64,000 nt of DNA. It comes from Candidatus Sulfurimonas marisnigri. Lineage in GTDB: Bacteria; Campylobacterota; Campylobacteria; Campylobacterales; Sulfurimonadaceae. Positions 7,776 to 15,467 of this stretch are shown here, one piece after another. A model generated the notes under the pieces. The model saw only the letters and a list, made by a program, of their open reading frames with translations, was not told the origin of the DNA and did not search any database. A program made the translations under genes and the position numbers. The stretch covers positions 124,001-188,000 of the forward strand of contig NZ_CP054493.1 of NCBI RefSeq assembly GCF_015265475.1, read 5' to 3'. The first letter of the stretch is position 1, and the number at the start of each line of letters is the position of its first letter.

Positions 7776-10057
7776 GTATAATAATGAATACTAGTAATAT
7801 AAAAAATATAGTAATACAAAGTTTTTCACTTCACAATTCTAAGCGTTCAGGCAAAAAAAATTTTGTATATAAATCAGAGACAGAACTTGAAATTTCTCTT
7901 TTAGAAGATGATGATTTTGAGACTTTTGAGAGAACACTTCTAGCACTACGCAAAAAAGGGAAACTGTACTATAAACTTTTAGAGTATTGGAGACATTTAA
8001 TTGTAGTTATGGTTCCTGCCTTGGTTATTGCTATTGGCTTTGCCTCCGTTTCTATTTACGAGGACACTTTTAAACAGCTGCTCTTTTCATTTCCACAAAC
8101 CTTTGGTTCAAAAGAGACAATAGCTGTCATTATATCATTGTTCACGGTAGGCATGATAGCTTTTCTTCCTGCTCTTATTGCTGGAGAAAATGGGCATTTT
8201 GAAGAAAAAGTTCGTTCCTGGTTTAATCATGAATATCGACTTACTAAAAGGCTTGAGTTTTTACTTAAAACACTCCTTCGCAGTAATAGTTCCATACATG
8301 TATACAATGTGGATATGTTTTGTGAAAAAAGCTGGATATGGACTGTGCTAATCCCTTCTGTTATTAAACAACCAAATTCGCTTATTCTACATGTACGTCA
8401 TGATATGAAAAATGAATTTAGTAAAAAGTTAGAGCAAATTGCTAAAGAGAACTCATTATCTATAAATATAATATTTAAAGATGAAAAGATTTCTAAAGAG
8501 CCAATAAGAATAGAGATGCTTTTTAAAGACGAGCAGAGATTGCTGGGAATACTTTACTTTTGTTCATTGTATAATCTTCCTAAAGAGTGGAAAAAAGAAA
8601 AAGAGACAGAGCTATCTTCCATGGAACGGATATCTACTGTTTTTGCAGATTTTATTTTTGATATACTTGAAAAACAGGATAAATGGAAAAATAAAGTATC
8701 TTTTGAACATTTTTTGCAGCGATGCTCACAAGACTACGGTTTTTGTCAGTTTGAAGATGGAGAGTGGTATCTAAATAGATTGGAGCACAAACCTGCTTCA
8801 TATGAGAATGATTATGTTACTTTATATAATTATCTTCATAGTCATCCTCATGAGATTTTGCATAAGCAAAGTGATGCAATAGGACTTATGATTATATATG
8901 CTATTTTACCATCAATGCGTCAAGTTTCATCTTATAAAAAACCATTGATTTCTCTGCTAATTGACAAGCTTTATAAGAATGAACAGTATTTTCTTGTTTC
9001 AAGGTATTGGCATAATATTGCAGGGAATATACCTGATATCAAAAAGCCTGCTCAAAGTTTTTCAGTTAATTCAACAACTTTATACAGAGAACTTAATGTA
9101 GAGAGTCTAGATGCATTAGAGACACTGTTTGAACGTGCAGGTATGTTTGACGAAGCACTTCTTCTGTCACAATTTTTATATAATTATGAACCATTTAAAT
9201 ACCATATAGGTATTGCCAGATTGTATGAGAGAAAAGGGGAATTTACAAAAGCAATAAAAGAACTTGAAAGTGCAGAATATTTAGATTTTTTTACTAAAGA
9301 GAGCCCTGTATATCTACAGTATCTTCAGTATCGTGCTTGGTTTATTGTTAGTGCTCGTGAAGAGGAAAAGAAAAAATGGGGTCAAAAAGCCCTTGAGGAG
9401 TTTGAATCAGTATTAAACTCTTCAAATATTGGCATACGGGATACAAAAATGCTTTGGCATCTTTATAACACTAAGGCTAATTATGCAGAGTGGGAAGGTG
9501 ATTACATAAAAGCTATAGAGGCTTATGAAAAGTGTCTTCTTATGCCAGGTGTAGGCTATTATGAGTATGGAGGTACATTTGTAAATATGGGTATATCCTA
9601 CCGTCTTTTAGCTGATAGTAAAAATATTGAAGAAGCAAAAGAAAAAGCGAAACTTAGTAAGATATACGGAGAAAAGGGAGTCAAGCTTAAACGTATGCTT
9701 GGTGATGAGGATGAACTTCCTATTGCATTGCATAATCAGGCTTTAAACAGGTTGACAGAATATATGCTATCTCCATCTGAACCACTATTGCAGGAGGTGT
9801 TGGATGAGACTAAAGAAGCTTGCAGTATTTTAGAAAAAAATGGTGCAAAAAAACGTTATGCTATGCTATTGTGTGAAAGATACATTGCTTATATCCTCTT
9901 AGGCAAAGATATTGAGGGAGATGAAGTTTTTAACAGGTTATTGGAATGGGTGCAAAATTCTAATTCATCAAAACAAGAGTGCAGAAATATATATAATACT
10001 TTCAACACTTACTTAAGTTTAAATCCAGATAAGCTTGCTTTTTTGGTTGAGATATAG
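7772..10057 (+). CDS. Membrane-anchored TPR protein of unknown function
   Basis: I do not recognise this 761-aa protein. The N-terminal 70 residues are charged and probably cytoplasmic. Two hydrophobic segments (about 75-94 and 116-137) form a membrane hairpin, and a roughly 300-residue middle region follows. From about residue 440 there are tetratricopeptide-like helical pairs (LYERKGEFTKAIKELESAEYL, NYAEWEGDYIKAIEAYEKCL, NMGISYRLLADSKN). The start is either TTG 7772, overlapping the previous stop codon, or ATG 7784; neither has a strong ribosome-binding site. Coupling to the cyclotransferase-like gene suggests a two-gene unit. TPRs imply protein scaffolding at the inner membrane. Confidence 0.6.
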   Translation: MSIIMNTSNIKNIVIQSFSLHNSKRSGKKNFVYKSETELEISLLEDDDFETFERTLLALRKKGKLYYKLLEYWRHLIVVMVPALVIAIGFASVSIYEDTFKQLLFSFPQTFGSKETIAVIISLFTVGMIAFLPALIAGENGHFEEKVRSWFNHEYRLTKRLEFLLKTLLRSNSSIHVYNVDMFCEKSWIWTVLIPSVIKQPNSLILHVRHDMKNEFSKKLEQIAKENSLSINIIFKDEKISKEPIRIEMLFKDEQRLLGILYFCSLYNLPKEWKKEKETELSSMERISTVFADFIFDILEKQDKWKNKVSFEHFLQRCSQDYGFCQFEDGEWYLNRLEHKPASYENDYVTLYNYLHSHPHEILHKQSDAIGLMIIYAILPSMRQVSSYKKPLISLLIDKLYKNEQYFLVSRYWHNIAGNIPDIKKPAQSFSVNSTTLYRELNVESLDALETLFERAGMFDEALLLSQFLYNYEPFKYHIGIARLYERKGEFTKAIKELESAEYLDFFTKESPVYLQYLQYRAWFIVSAREEEKKKWGQKALEEFESVLNSSNIGIRDTKMLWHLYNTKANYAEWEGDYIKAIEAYEKCLLMPGVGYYEYGGTFVNMGISYRLLADSKNIEEAKEKAKLSKIYGEKGVKLKRMLGDEDELPIALHNQALNRLTEYMLSPSEPLLQEVLDETKEACSILEKNGAKKRYAMLLCERYIAYILLGKDIEGDEVFNRLLEWVQNSNSSKQECRNIYNTFNTYLSLNPDKLAFLVEI

Positions 10058-10127
10058 AAATTGCAGTTAGTTCACGATTAGCACACATTTATTTAATACC
10101 ATATGCAATCACTAAAAATAGTTAGTG

Positions 10128-10133
10128 TATAAT
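10128..10133 (+). promoter_or_regulatory. Probable -10 box for the DUF1104/two-component/cytochrome run
   Basis: GTGTATAATCG carries TATAAT 33 bp before the ATG at 10166. It could drive the DUF1104-like gene and the following two-component genes. Confidence 0.45.
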
Positions 10134-10165
10134 CGTCTGATTAAAGCTAATAAGAAAGTTATGAA

Positions 10166-10390
10166 ATGTTGAAATTTTTCACTATATTGCTCTCATCTTT
10201 ATTGTTAATCTCTTTTTTGTATGCCAAAGAGAACTTTAGTGAAATGAGTACACAAGAGCTTATTTCTATAATGGGCTATGTGAAAAAAGAGAATGTTCAA
10301 GAGTTTAAAAAAGAGCTTCAATCAAGAGTCTCAAGTATGAGCCAATCAGAGAAAAAAACTTATGAAAAAAACATAAAAAAGATAAAATAA
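10166..10390 (+). CDS. Small exported DUF1104-like protein
   Basis: This 74-aa precursor has a clear signal peptide (residues 1-20, ending FLYAKE). The mature part, about 54 residues of charged helix (STQELISIMGYVKKENVQEF), resembles DUF1104, a small periplasmic family typical of Campylobacterales. No function is established for the family. It lies 5 bp before an OmpR-type regulator and its kinase, an arrangement that suggests it may be the periplasmic partner or a target of that two-component system, but this is inference from position. Confidence 0.7.
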   Translation: MLKFFTILLSSLLLISFLYAKENFSEMSTQELISIMGYVKKENVQEFKKELQSRVSSMSQSEKKTYEKNIKKIK

Positions 10391-10395
10391 CTAAT

Positions 10396-11067
10396 ATGAA
10401 AGCAAAAATACTTTTACTTGAAGATGATTTAACTCTTAGTGAAACTGTAGTTGAGTTTTTACAAGAGAATGACTATGAAGTGATAACTGCTTACGATGGT
10501 GAAGAAGCTTCGGAGCTTATTTATGAGCAACAGTTTGACCTTTTTTTACTTGATGTAAATGTTCCTCTTCTTAATGGGTTTGAGCTTTTAAAACAAAAGC
10601 GAGACGATGGCATTAAAACTCCTGCTATCTACATAACATCGCTAAACTCAATAGACTCTCTTGAAAATGGCTACAAAAGTGGTTGTGATGACTACATTAG
10701 AAAACCTTTTGTTTTAAAAGAGCTTCTCTTTAGAGTGGAAAGTATCTTAAAAAGAGGCTTTTTTCATGAGAGTAGTTCAAGGGTTAAAATAGATGTACAT
10801 GTAGAGTATGATACAGAATCAAATCTGCTTTTTGTAGACTCTAAACATGTTGGGCTAAATACAAAAACATCTCAGCTTTTAAAACTATTTTTACAGAATC
10901 AAGAGGAAGTGATTTCACATGAGAGGATTTACGATGCTCTTTGGAGTTACGGCGAGACACCGAGTGAAAATGCTTTGAGAACATACATAAAAGATCTTAG
11001 AAAAATTATAGGAAAGGAAAAAATTGTTAGCATCAAAAAGCTTGGGTATAGATTTTCCCCGCAGTGA
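10396..11067 (+). CDS. OmpR/PhoB-family response regulator
   Basis: This 223-aa protein has an N-terminal receiver domain with the acidic pocket LLEDD, phospho-acceptor Asp53 (LLDVNVP) and the KP lysine (YIRKPF). A C-terminal winged-helix DNA-binding domain follows (SHERIYDALW, SENALRTYIKDLRKIIG, KKLGYRF). It overlaps the downstream kinase gene by 44 bp, so the two form a tightly coupled pair. Likely targets are nearby genes, including the two cytochromes and the DUF1104-like gene, but no repeated operator was identified. Confidence 0.92.
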   Translation: MKAKILLLEDDLTLSETVVEFLQENDYEVITAYDGEEASELIYEQQFDLFLLDVNVPLLNGFELLKQKRDDGIKTPAIYITSLNSIDSLENGYKSGCDDYIRKPFVLKELLFRVESILKRGFFHESSSRVKIDVHVEYDTESNLLFVDSKHVGLNTKTSQLLKLFLQNQEEVISHERIYDALWSYGETPSENALRTYIKDLRKIIGKEKIVSIKKLGYRFSPQ

Positions 11068-12208
11068 AAAACAGACTCTAGTTAGATTCTTAGCTCTGTA
11101 TATTTTACTAACGGTTATTATAATATTGGTATTTTCTTTTATCTATTTTGAACTTCAAAAAGATTTGATGCTGCAAGAAAAAAAATCAACCCTGCAAAAG
11201 TATTCTAAGGAGCTTATAGAAGACCTCAAGCAACTACATGTATATTTTGATAAAACACAAATCTATCCAAGAAGCGACAAGTTTGATTCTGCAATTTTTG
11301 ATAATGAAAAAAAGCTGATTTTTTCAACGAATGATACTAAATTAAGATTAGATAAGATTTTATATCTTGAAAGTGGAGTGATTCACTTAGTCAACATTCC
11401 TGAGTCTTACTATCTTGGCGCTAGATATATTATAGTCAAAGTAAAAGATGATGAGGTCTGGCTAGAGCAAACCAAAAAAGAGATTATAACTTTTGGAGCT
11501 ATAACATTTTTGTTTATGTTAGTTATTGGCTATATCTTGCTTAGGCTGTTTTTGAAACCAATGCGTGATGCAATCACTCTTCTTGATGAGTTTATAAAAG
11601 ATACCACCCATGAGTTAAATACACCTGTTAGTACTATAGTCGCGAATATAGAGATGATAGATAAGTCGTCTCTTGATGAGAAGCTGTTAAAAAAGATAAA
11701 TAGAATAGACATAGGTGCAAAAACAGTATCAAATATTTACCAAGATTTAACCTATCTAACACTTGGTAATGAGATAGCCTCCAATAATGAAGATATAGAT
11801 ATAGAGCAGTTAGTCCTAGAGAGGGTAGAGTACTTCACTTCACTTGCCCTTGCTAAAAAAATAAAAATCTGTACAAATATTAGAGAGAGAACATTTCTAC
11901 ATGTAGATAAGTTTAAAATCTCAAAACTTTTAGATAACTTGCTATCAAATGCGATAAAGTACAATAAAGTTGGTGGAGAGATTATAGTCACTGTAGAGAG
12001 TAGAGTCTTTAGTGTAGAGGATTCTGGCATTGGTATAGCAGAGGAGGACATCTCAGAAATCCAAGGGAGATACAAAAGGTTTAACAAAAGTAGCGGTGGG
12101 TTTGGAATAGGTCTTAGTATAGTATCTGCAATCGCTAAAGAGTATAACCTGAAAATTGATATAACTTCCAAAGAGAGAGTTGGAACAAAAGTGAGTGTCT
12201 CATGGTAA
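11024..12208 (+). CDS. Membrane sensor histidine kinase
   Basis: This 394-aa kinase has two membrane segments (about 20-42 and 153-175) flanking a periplasmic sensor of about 110 residues without a recognised domain. The H-box is KDTTHELNTPVS with His196. The ATPase domain shows the N-box (LLSNAIKYNKVGG), G1 (VEDSGIGI) and G2 (GGFGIGLSIV). I keep the TTG start at 11024 because GGAAAGGA lies just upstream, although this makes a 44-bp overlap with the regulator gene. The stimulus is unknown. The stop overlaps the next cytochrome-like gene by 7 bp, which ties heme-protein expression to the pair. Confidence 0.9.
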   Translation: MLASKSLGIDFPRSEKQTLVRFLALYILLTVIIILVFSFIYFELQKDLMLQEKKSTLQKYSKELIEDLKQLHVYFDKTQIYPRSDKFDSAIFDNEKKLIFSTNDTKLRLDKILYLESGVIHLVNIPESYYLGARYIIVKVKDDEVWLEQTKKEIITFGAITFLFMLVIGYILLRLFLKPMRDAITLLDEFIKDTTHELNTPVSTIVANIEMIDKSSLDEKLLKKINRIDIGAKTVSNIYQDLTYLTLGNEIASNNEDIDIEQLVLERVEYFTSLALAKKIKICTNIRERTFLHVDKFKISKLLDNLLSNAIKYNKVGGEIIVTVESRVFSVEDSGIGIAEEDISEIQGRYKRFNKSSGGFGIGLSIVSAIAKEYNLKIDITSKERVGTKVSVSW

Positions 12209-12534
12209 AAAAAACAGTTTTAATTCTTAGTCTTATGTTTTGTATTGCAAACGCAGATGTATATAAAAACAATTGTGTAAAGTGTCATGAGCAACTCCCT
12301 ATAAGCATAGATAAATATTTTTATAAATACTTACTTATATATAGTAGCGAGACAGATATGAAAAATGCGATTATTAGTTACTTGAAATATCCAGCAAAAG
12401 AGACCACTGTTATGTCAGATGCATTTGTAATTAAGTTTGGTATAAAGAAAAAAACTAAACTTAGTGAAGCTGAACTAAAAGAAGCTGTTGATGTTTACTG
12501 GCAAAAGTATAAAGTCTTTGGAAAGTTAAAATAG
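12202..12534 (+). CDS. Small periplasmic monoheme c-type cytochrome-like protein
   Basis: This 110-aa precursor has a signal peptide (about residues 1-18, ending IANA) and one CVKCH heme-attachment motif at residues 25-29. VMSDAFVIKFG may provide an axial methionine. It overlaps the kinase gene by 7 bp, so it is translationally coupled to the two-component system. It is either a small electron carrier or a heme-based accessory sensor for the kinase; the position favours the second slightly. It is unlike the next cytochrome outside the heme motif. Confidence 0.75.
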   Translation: MVKKTVLILSLMFCIANADVYKNNCVKCHEQLPISIDKYFYKYLLIYSSETDMKNAIISYLKYPAKETTVMSDAFVIKFGIKKKTKLSEAELKEAVDVYWQKYKVFGKLK

Positions 12535-12603
12535 TAAATATCTCATTACACAATTGCCTCACAATTAATTGTTAAACTTACTCTATCAAAAAAGGAGTTT
12601 CAA

Positions 12604-12930
12604 ATGAAAACTACAACAATAACAAAAACATTAAAATCTTTAGTTATAGCAAGTGCTATTATTGGTTCATCAGCTCTGTTTGCTGCTGATGGTGCTTCAC
12701 TTTACAACAAGTGTGCAGGTTGTCACGGTACTACAGGTGAAAAAGTTGCTCTTGGTAAGTCAAAAGTTATTGCGAATATGAGTGAAGATGAGATAAATAT
12801 AGCGATAAATGGCTATAAAGCTGGTACTTATGGTGGAGCAATGAAAGGTCTTATGAAAGGTCAAGTTGCAAGTCTTTCAGAGGATGATGTTAAAGCAGTG
12901 TCAGCTCATATTGCTTCGTTAAAAAAATAG
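12604..12930 (+). CDS. Class I cytochrome c (c553-type)
   Basis: This 108-aa precursor has a signal peptide (to about residue 28, LFAADG). A classical heme site, CAGCH, lies at residues 37-41, and a likely axial methionine is in GGAMKGLMKGQ. The size and spacing match soluble cytochrome c553, a periplasmic carrier to cytochrome c oxidase or peroxidase in this phylum. The gene has its own AAGGAG ribosome-binding site and is closed by a strong terminator. It may be under the control of the adjacent two-component pair. Confidence 0.88.
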   Translation: MKTTTITKTLKSLVIASAIIGSSALFAADGASLYNKCAGCHGTTGEKVALGKSKVIANMSEDEINIAINGYKAGTYGGAMKGLMKGQVASLSEDDVKAVSAHIASLKK

Positions 12931-12954
12931 GCTAGGTTGCCTCGTGTTTAGAAT

Positions 12955-12985
12955 AACAGCTAATAGATACTTAGCTGTTTTTTTA
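12955..12985 (+). terminator. Rho-independent terminator after cytochrome c
   Basis: AACAGCTAA and TTAGCTGTT form a perfect 9-bp stem with a 7-nt loop, followed immediately by a T-run. This is the clearest terminator in the window. Confidence 0.85.
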
Positions 12986-13035
12986 AACTTTAATACTAGT
13001 CAATAAAGTTTTGAAATTATAAAAAATCTTTTGAG

Positions 13036-13041
13036 TATAAT
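13036..13041 (+). promoter_or_regulatory. Probable -10 box for the CGAGKCG peptide gene
   Basis: GAGTATAATAATG carries TATAAT 26 bp before the ATG at 13068, after the cytochrome terminator, so this small gene has its own promoter. Confidence 0.5.
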
Positions 13042-13067
13042 AATGAAAATCAATTATAAGGATATTC

Positions 13068-13337
13068 ATGAAAACTATCAAATTACCAACACTTATTTTA
13101 GGGGCGGTTTTATTTTTAAGTGTGGGTGCTACAACGGCTAGTGCAGAAGCTATGAAGTGTGGAGCAGGAAAGTGCGGTTCTGAGATGAAAACACCTAAAG
13201 CTAAGAAAGAAAACATGAAGTGTGGAGCAGGAAAGTGCGGTTCTGAGATGAAAACACCTGAATCTTCAGATGATAAAAAATGGGGCAAAAAGTATTATGA
13301 AAAAGAGAGACCAAGAGGTGAGATAAAGACTCACTAA
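13068..13337 (+). CDS. Small exported cysteine-motif protein with duplicated CGAGKCG repeat
   Basis: This 89-aa precursor has a strong signal peptide (about residues 1-27, ending TASAEA). The mature part carries two identical 15-residue blocks (MKCGAGKCGSEMKTP) separated by six residues, then a charged tail. The paired-Cys KCGxGKCG pattern is like low-complexity EGKCG-type exported peptides such as HvfA, known as metal-linked RiPP precursors when next to DUF692 and DUF2063 genes. No such maturation genes are in this window, so modification is not supported. Periplasmic metal binding (copper, for example) is the most economical guess. Ribosome-binding site AAGGA precedes the ATG. Confidence 0.75.
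   Translation: MKTIKLPTLILGAVLFLSVGATTASAEAMKCGAGKCGSEMKTPKAKKENMKCGAGKCGSEMKTPESSDDKKWGKKYYEKERPRGEIKTH
13152..13259 (+). repeat. Two perfect 45-bp direct repeats inside the CGAGKCG gene
   Basis: Copies at 13152-13196 and 13215-13259 are identical in all 45 bases, including third codon positions, with an 18-bp spacer (63-bp period). Perfect synonymous identity means a recent duplication or ongoing recombination. Confidence 0.95.
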
Positions 13338-13840
13338 ATTTTTTTATTAACCAAACTACTCAAGACATCTTCAAATCTGCCTTTTATTATCTCATAGCAA
13401 GAACAGGCAATCATTAGGTTTATTGGGTGGCTGAAATCTTCTATACTCTTTCCATTTGAATCTACATGTAGATTATTTACCAGTTTTTTTTCATCTTTAG
13501 AAAACTGGTTGATGTACTCAGAAGTATCATCCATATAGCCGTAAACTTTTTTACCTAAAGCACTGGCATAACCACACTCCCAGATAGTTCCGCTATCGGC
13601 TTCTTTGCCTCTAAAAGGGTTAAGGTTCGCTATAACTATATCTGCTTCTTCTATTAGGTTTACATTTGCAACAAAAATATCTTTGGCAATCTTTTTCTTC
13701 TCCTGGCTAAAGTCAACAATGTTATCTAAAGGATAAAGTCCTTTAAAACCATACTCCTTGCACAAAGCAGAATACTCTTTACCAATTTCTATCGAGTTAG
13801 GCTCAAAAACATCAGGACCAGCTATGTAGATTTTTTTCAT
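13334..13840 (-). CDS. Nucleoside 2-deoxyribosyltransferase
   Basis: The protein is 168 aa if it starts at the ATG at 13840 (MKKIYIAGPDVF), which overlaps the upstream stop codon as ATGA; a start 10 codons earlier adds nothing recognisable. The IYIAGPDVF opening and the later ADIVIANLNPFRG plus DSGTIWECGYA match the nucleoside 2-deoxyribosyltransferase family, where the glutamate is the catalytic nucleophile. These enzymes swap or hydrolyse the base on deoxynucleosides in purine and pyrimidine salvage. It is the last gene of the minus-strand gltX run. It overlaps the CGAGKCG gene end by 4 bp. Confidence 0.85.
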   Translation of the reverse strand: MKKIYIAGPDVFEPNSIEIGKEYSALCKEYGFKGLYPLDNIVDFSQEKKKIAKDIFVANVNLIEEADIVIANLNPFRGKEADSGTIWECGYASALGKKVYGYMDDTSEYINQFSKDEKKLVNNLHVDSNGKSIEDFSHPINLMIACSCYEIIKGRFEDVLSSLVNKKI

Positions 13841-14370
13841 TTGTTTATCTCTTCTAGCATCCAAGGCCATTCACCAAAACCGCTGTCGGCGTTTATATGC
13901 CCAGAAGCATCTAAAACCTTCATAGGAATATCAAGAGCTCTCTGGAGTGCTTTTGCTTCATCTAGTGTCATATAAGGGTCATCTGTTGAGGTGATTAGAA
14001 GAGACTCTTTTGCGTGGAGGTTTGTAGGTATTTCACAAGGAAAGAAGCTTTTTAACTCCTTTATATCACACTTTAAACTTGGTGGAGCTACTATGTATAA
14101 TTTCTCTATTTTTTCTACATGTAGATCATTAGAAATATGAAACCAGAGGATATTCGCTATGGAGTGACAAATAACTATGTCTGGTTTGAACTCTTCGAGC
14201 TCTGTTTTCAGCTCCTGCTCCCAATCATTTTTATTTGGAAAATCAATATTGCTAAACCTCAAAAAACTTACTTTTCCATAATTTTTTGCAATTTCACTAG
14301 CCAACCAACTCTGCCAATGTGGAAAATCGCTTCCGCCCCAGCCGTGTATAAGTAAAACTTTTTTACTCAT
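13837..14370 (-). CDS. RBBP9/YdeN-family alpha/beta hydrolase
   Basis: This 177-aa serine hydrolase opens with LLIHGWGGSDFPHW, the oxyanion region. The nucleophile lies in CHSIAN, the aspartate in TSTDDPY and the histidine in ASGHINADSGFGEWP, the last being a hallmark of the RBBP9/YdeN family. Physiological substrates of bacterial members are unknown. It is translationally coupled (ATGA) to the deoxyribosyltransferase downstream and sits a few bases after the permease gene. That shared transcript need not mean a shared pathway. Confidence 0.85.
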   Translation of the reverse strand: MSKKVLLIHGWGGSDFPHWQSWLASEIAKNYGKVSFLRFSNIDFPNKNDWEQELKTELEEFKPDIVICHSIANILWFHISNDLHVEKIEKLYIVAPPSLKCDIKELKSFFPCEIPTNLHAKESLLITSTDDPYMTLDEAKALQRALDIPMKVLDASGHINADSGFGEWPWMLEEINK

Positions 14371-14376
14371 ATGTTC

Positions 14377-15462
14377 TCATTTTTTAAAGTACGGTTTTAG
14401 TATAAAAAATAGCATAAAGCCCCAGAGTATAATAGAGCTTGCTATCTCTAAAATACCTACCTCTTCATGAAAATGCACTAATGATTTTGGGTCAATTGAG
14501 TTGATGTCAAATATATAGTCTAGACCAAGTCCAAACAGAACGCTTCCAAAAACTATGCTTCCTAGATAGATATACAAAGATTTTGTGCCAAGCATCTTTT
14601 TAACAACACCGATTGTCACTGTATTTGTTGCAGGCCCGGCACTTAAAAATACAAAAGCAGCTCCAGCACTTACTCCACTTAGCATAAGTGCCGCTGCAAT
14701 CGGAAGAGAGGCTGTCGCACAAACATACATCGGTACTGCAATTGCGATAACAATTAGATAGGAGAGCCAAGAGTATTCAACTAAAACATCACTCAGGTTT
14801 TGAGGAATAGCTATTGTGATTAGTGCACCCAAAAGCAGACCATAAAAGAGAGGTTTTGCTATGTCTGAAAGGAGTGTTAAAAAAGCGTAGTTGATTGCTT
14901 TTTTGAATGAAAATCTTATCTTCTTTTCATCTGTTGAGCAAGATGATTCCCCTGCGCAGCAACAGCTTTCTCCTTCTTCATCTGGAACTTCAATGCTGAA
15001 GTTTTGAGGATGGATGCTAAACTTGTTCATAGCAACAACTTTTTCTGGCTCTTTGTCTAAAATATTAGTCATTATCCCTGCAAACATAGCAATAACCATA
15101 GATGTAATAACTCTATATATAGTAAAAACCCAGCCAAACATACCAAAAGTAGCCAAAATAGAGTCAACACCTGTAATGGGTGTAGAGATTAAAAATGAGA
15201 GAGTTGCACCTTTACTTGCACCACTTTTTTTAATACTTGTAGCAAGAGGAATTACACCGCAAGAGCATACGGGAAGAGGTATTCCAAAAAGTGTAGATTT
15301 GACAACTGAGCTGATAGTCTCTTTGCCTAAATGTTTTGTAACAATTGTGTCTGGAACTAACTCGTGTAAAATACCCGCAAAGATTAGTCCAAAGAGAATA
15401 TAAGGAGCCATAGCATTGCTAAGCTCAATTAATGCCGTAAAAAAAAGAGTAACTATCTCCAT
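14377..15462 (-). CDS. SO_0444-family Cu/Zn efflux permease (DUF318/YraQ-like)
   Basis: This 361-aa polytopic membrane protein has about eight hydrophobic segments. Signature motifs are PLPVCSCGVIPLA (residues 62-74), SFLISTPITGVDSI and the second-half counterpart CATASLPIAAALM with LSAGPATNTVT, giving the pseudo-symmetric two-half layout of the family. A cysteine-rich cytoplasmic loop around residues 167-175 (SCCCAGESSC) fits metal capture. Relatives are annotated as Cu/Zn efflux transporters. It lies 5 bp after gltX. Metal specificity cannot be decided from sequence. Confidence 0.85.
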   Translation of the reverse strand: MEIVTLFFTALIELSNAMAPYILFGLIFAGILHELVPDTIVTKHLGKETISSVVKSTLFGIPLPVCSCGVIPLATSIKKSGASKGATLSFLISTPITGVDSILATFGMFGWVFTIYRVITSMVIAMFAGIMTNILDKEPEKVVAMNKFSIHPQNFSIEVPDEEGESCCCAGESSCSTDEKKIRFSFKKAINYAFLTLLSDIAKPLFYGLLLGALITIAIPQNLSDVLVEYSWLSYLIVIAIAVPMYVCATASLPIAAALMLSGVSAGAAFVFLSAGPATNTVTIGVVKKMLGTKSLYIYLGSIVFGSVLFGLGLDYIFDINSIDPKSLVHFHEEVGILEIASSIILWGFMLFFILKPYFKK

Positions 15463-15467
15463 GATGT

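Noticed and set aside
13152-13259. Possible CRISPR-like repeat
   Set aside because: Only two 45-bp copies, inside an exported protein gene and in frame; no spacers or cas genes.
12983-13288. Minus-strand frame with repeated PHF segments
   Set aside because: The repeat is only the complement of the duplicated CGAGKCG block on the plus strand.
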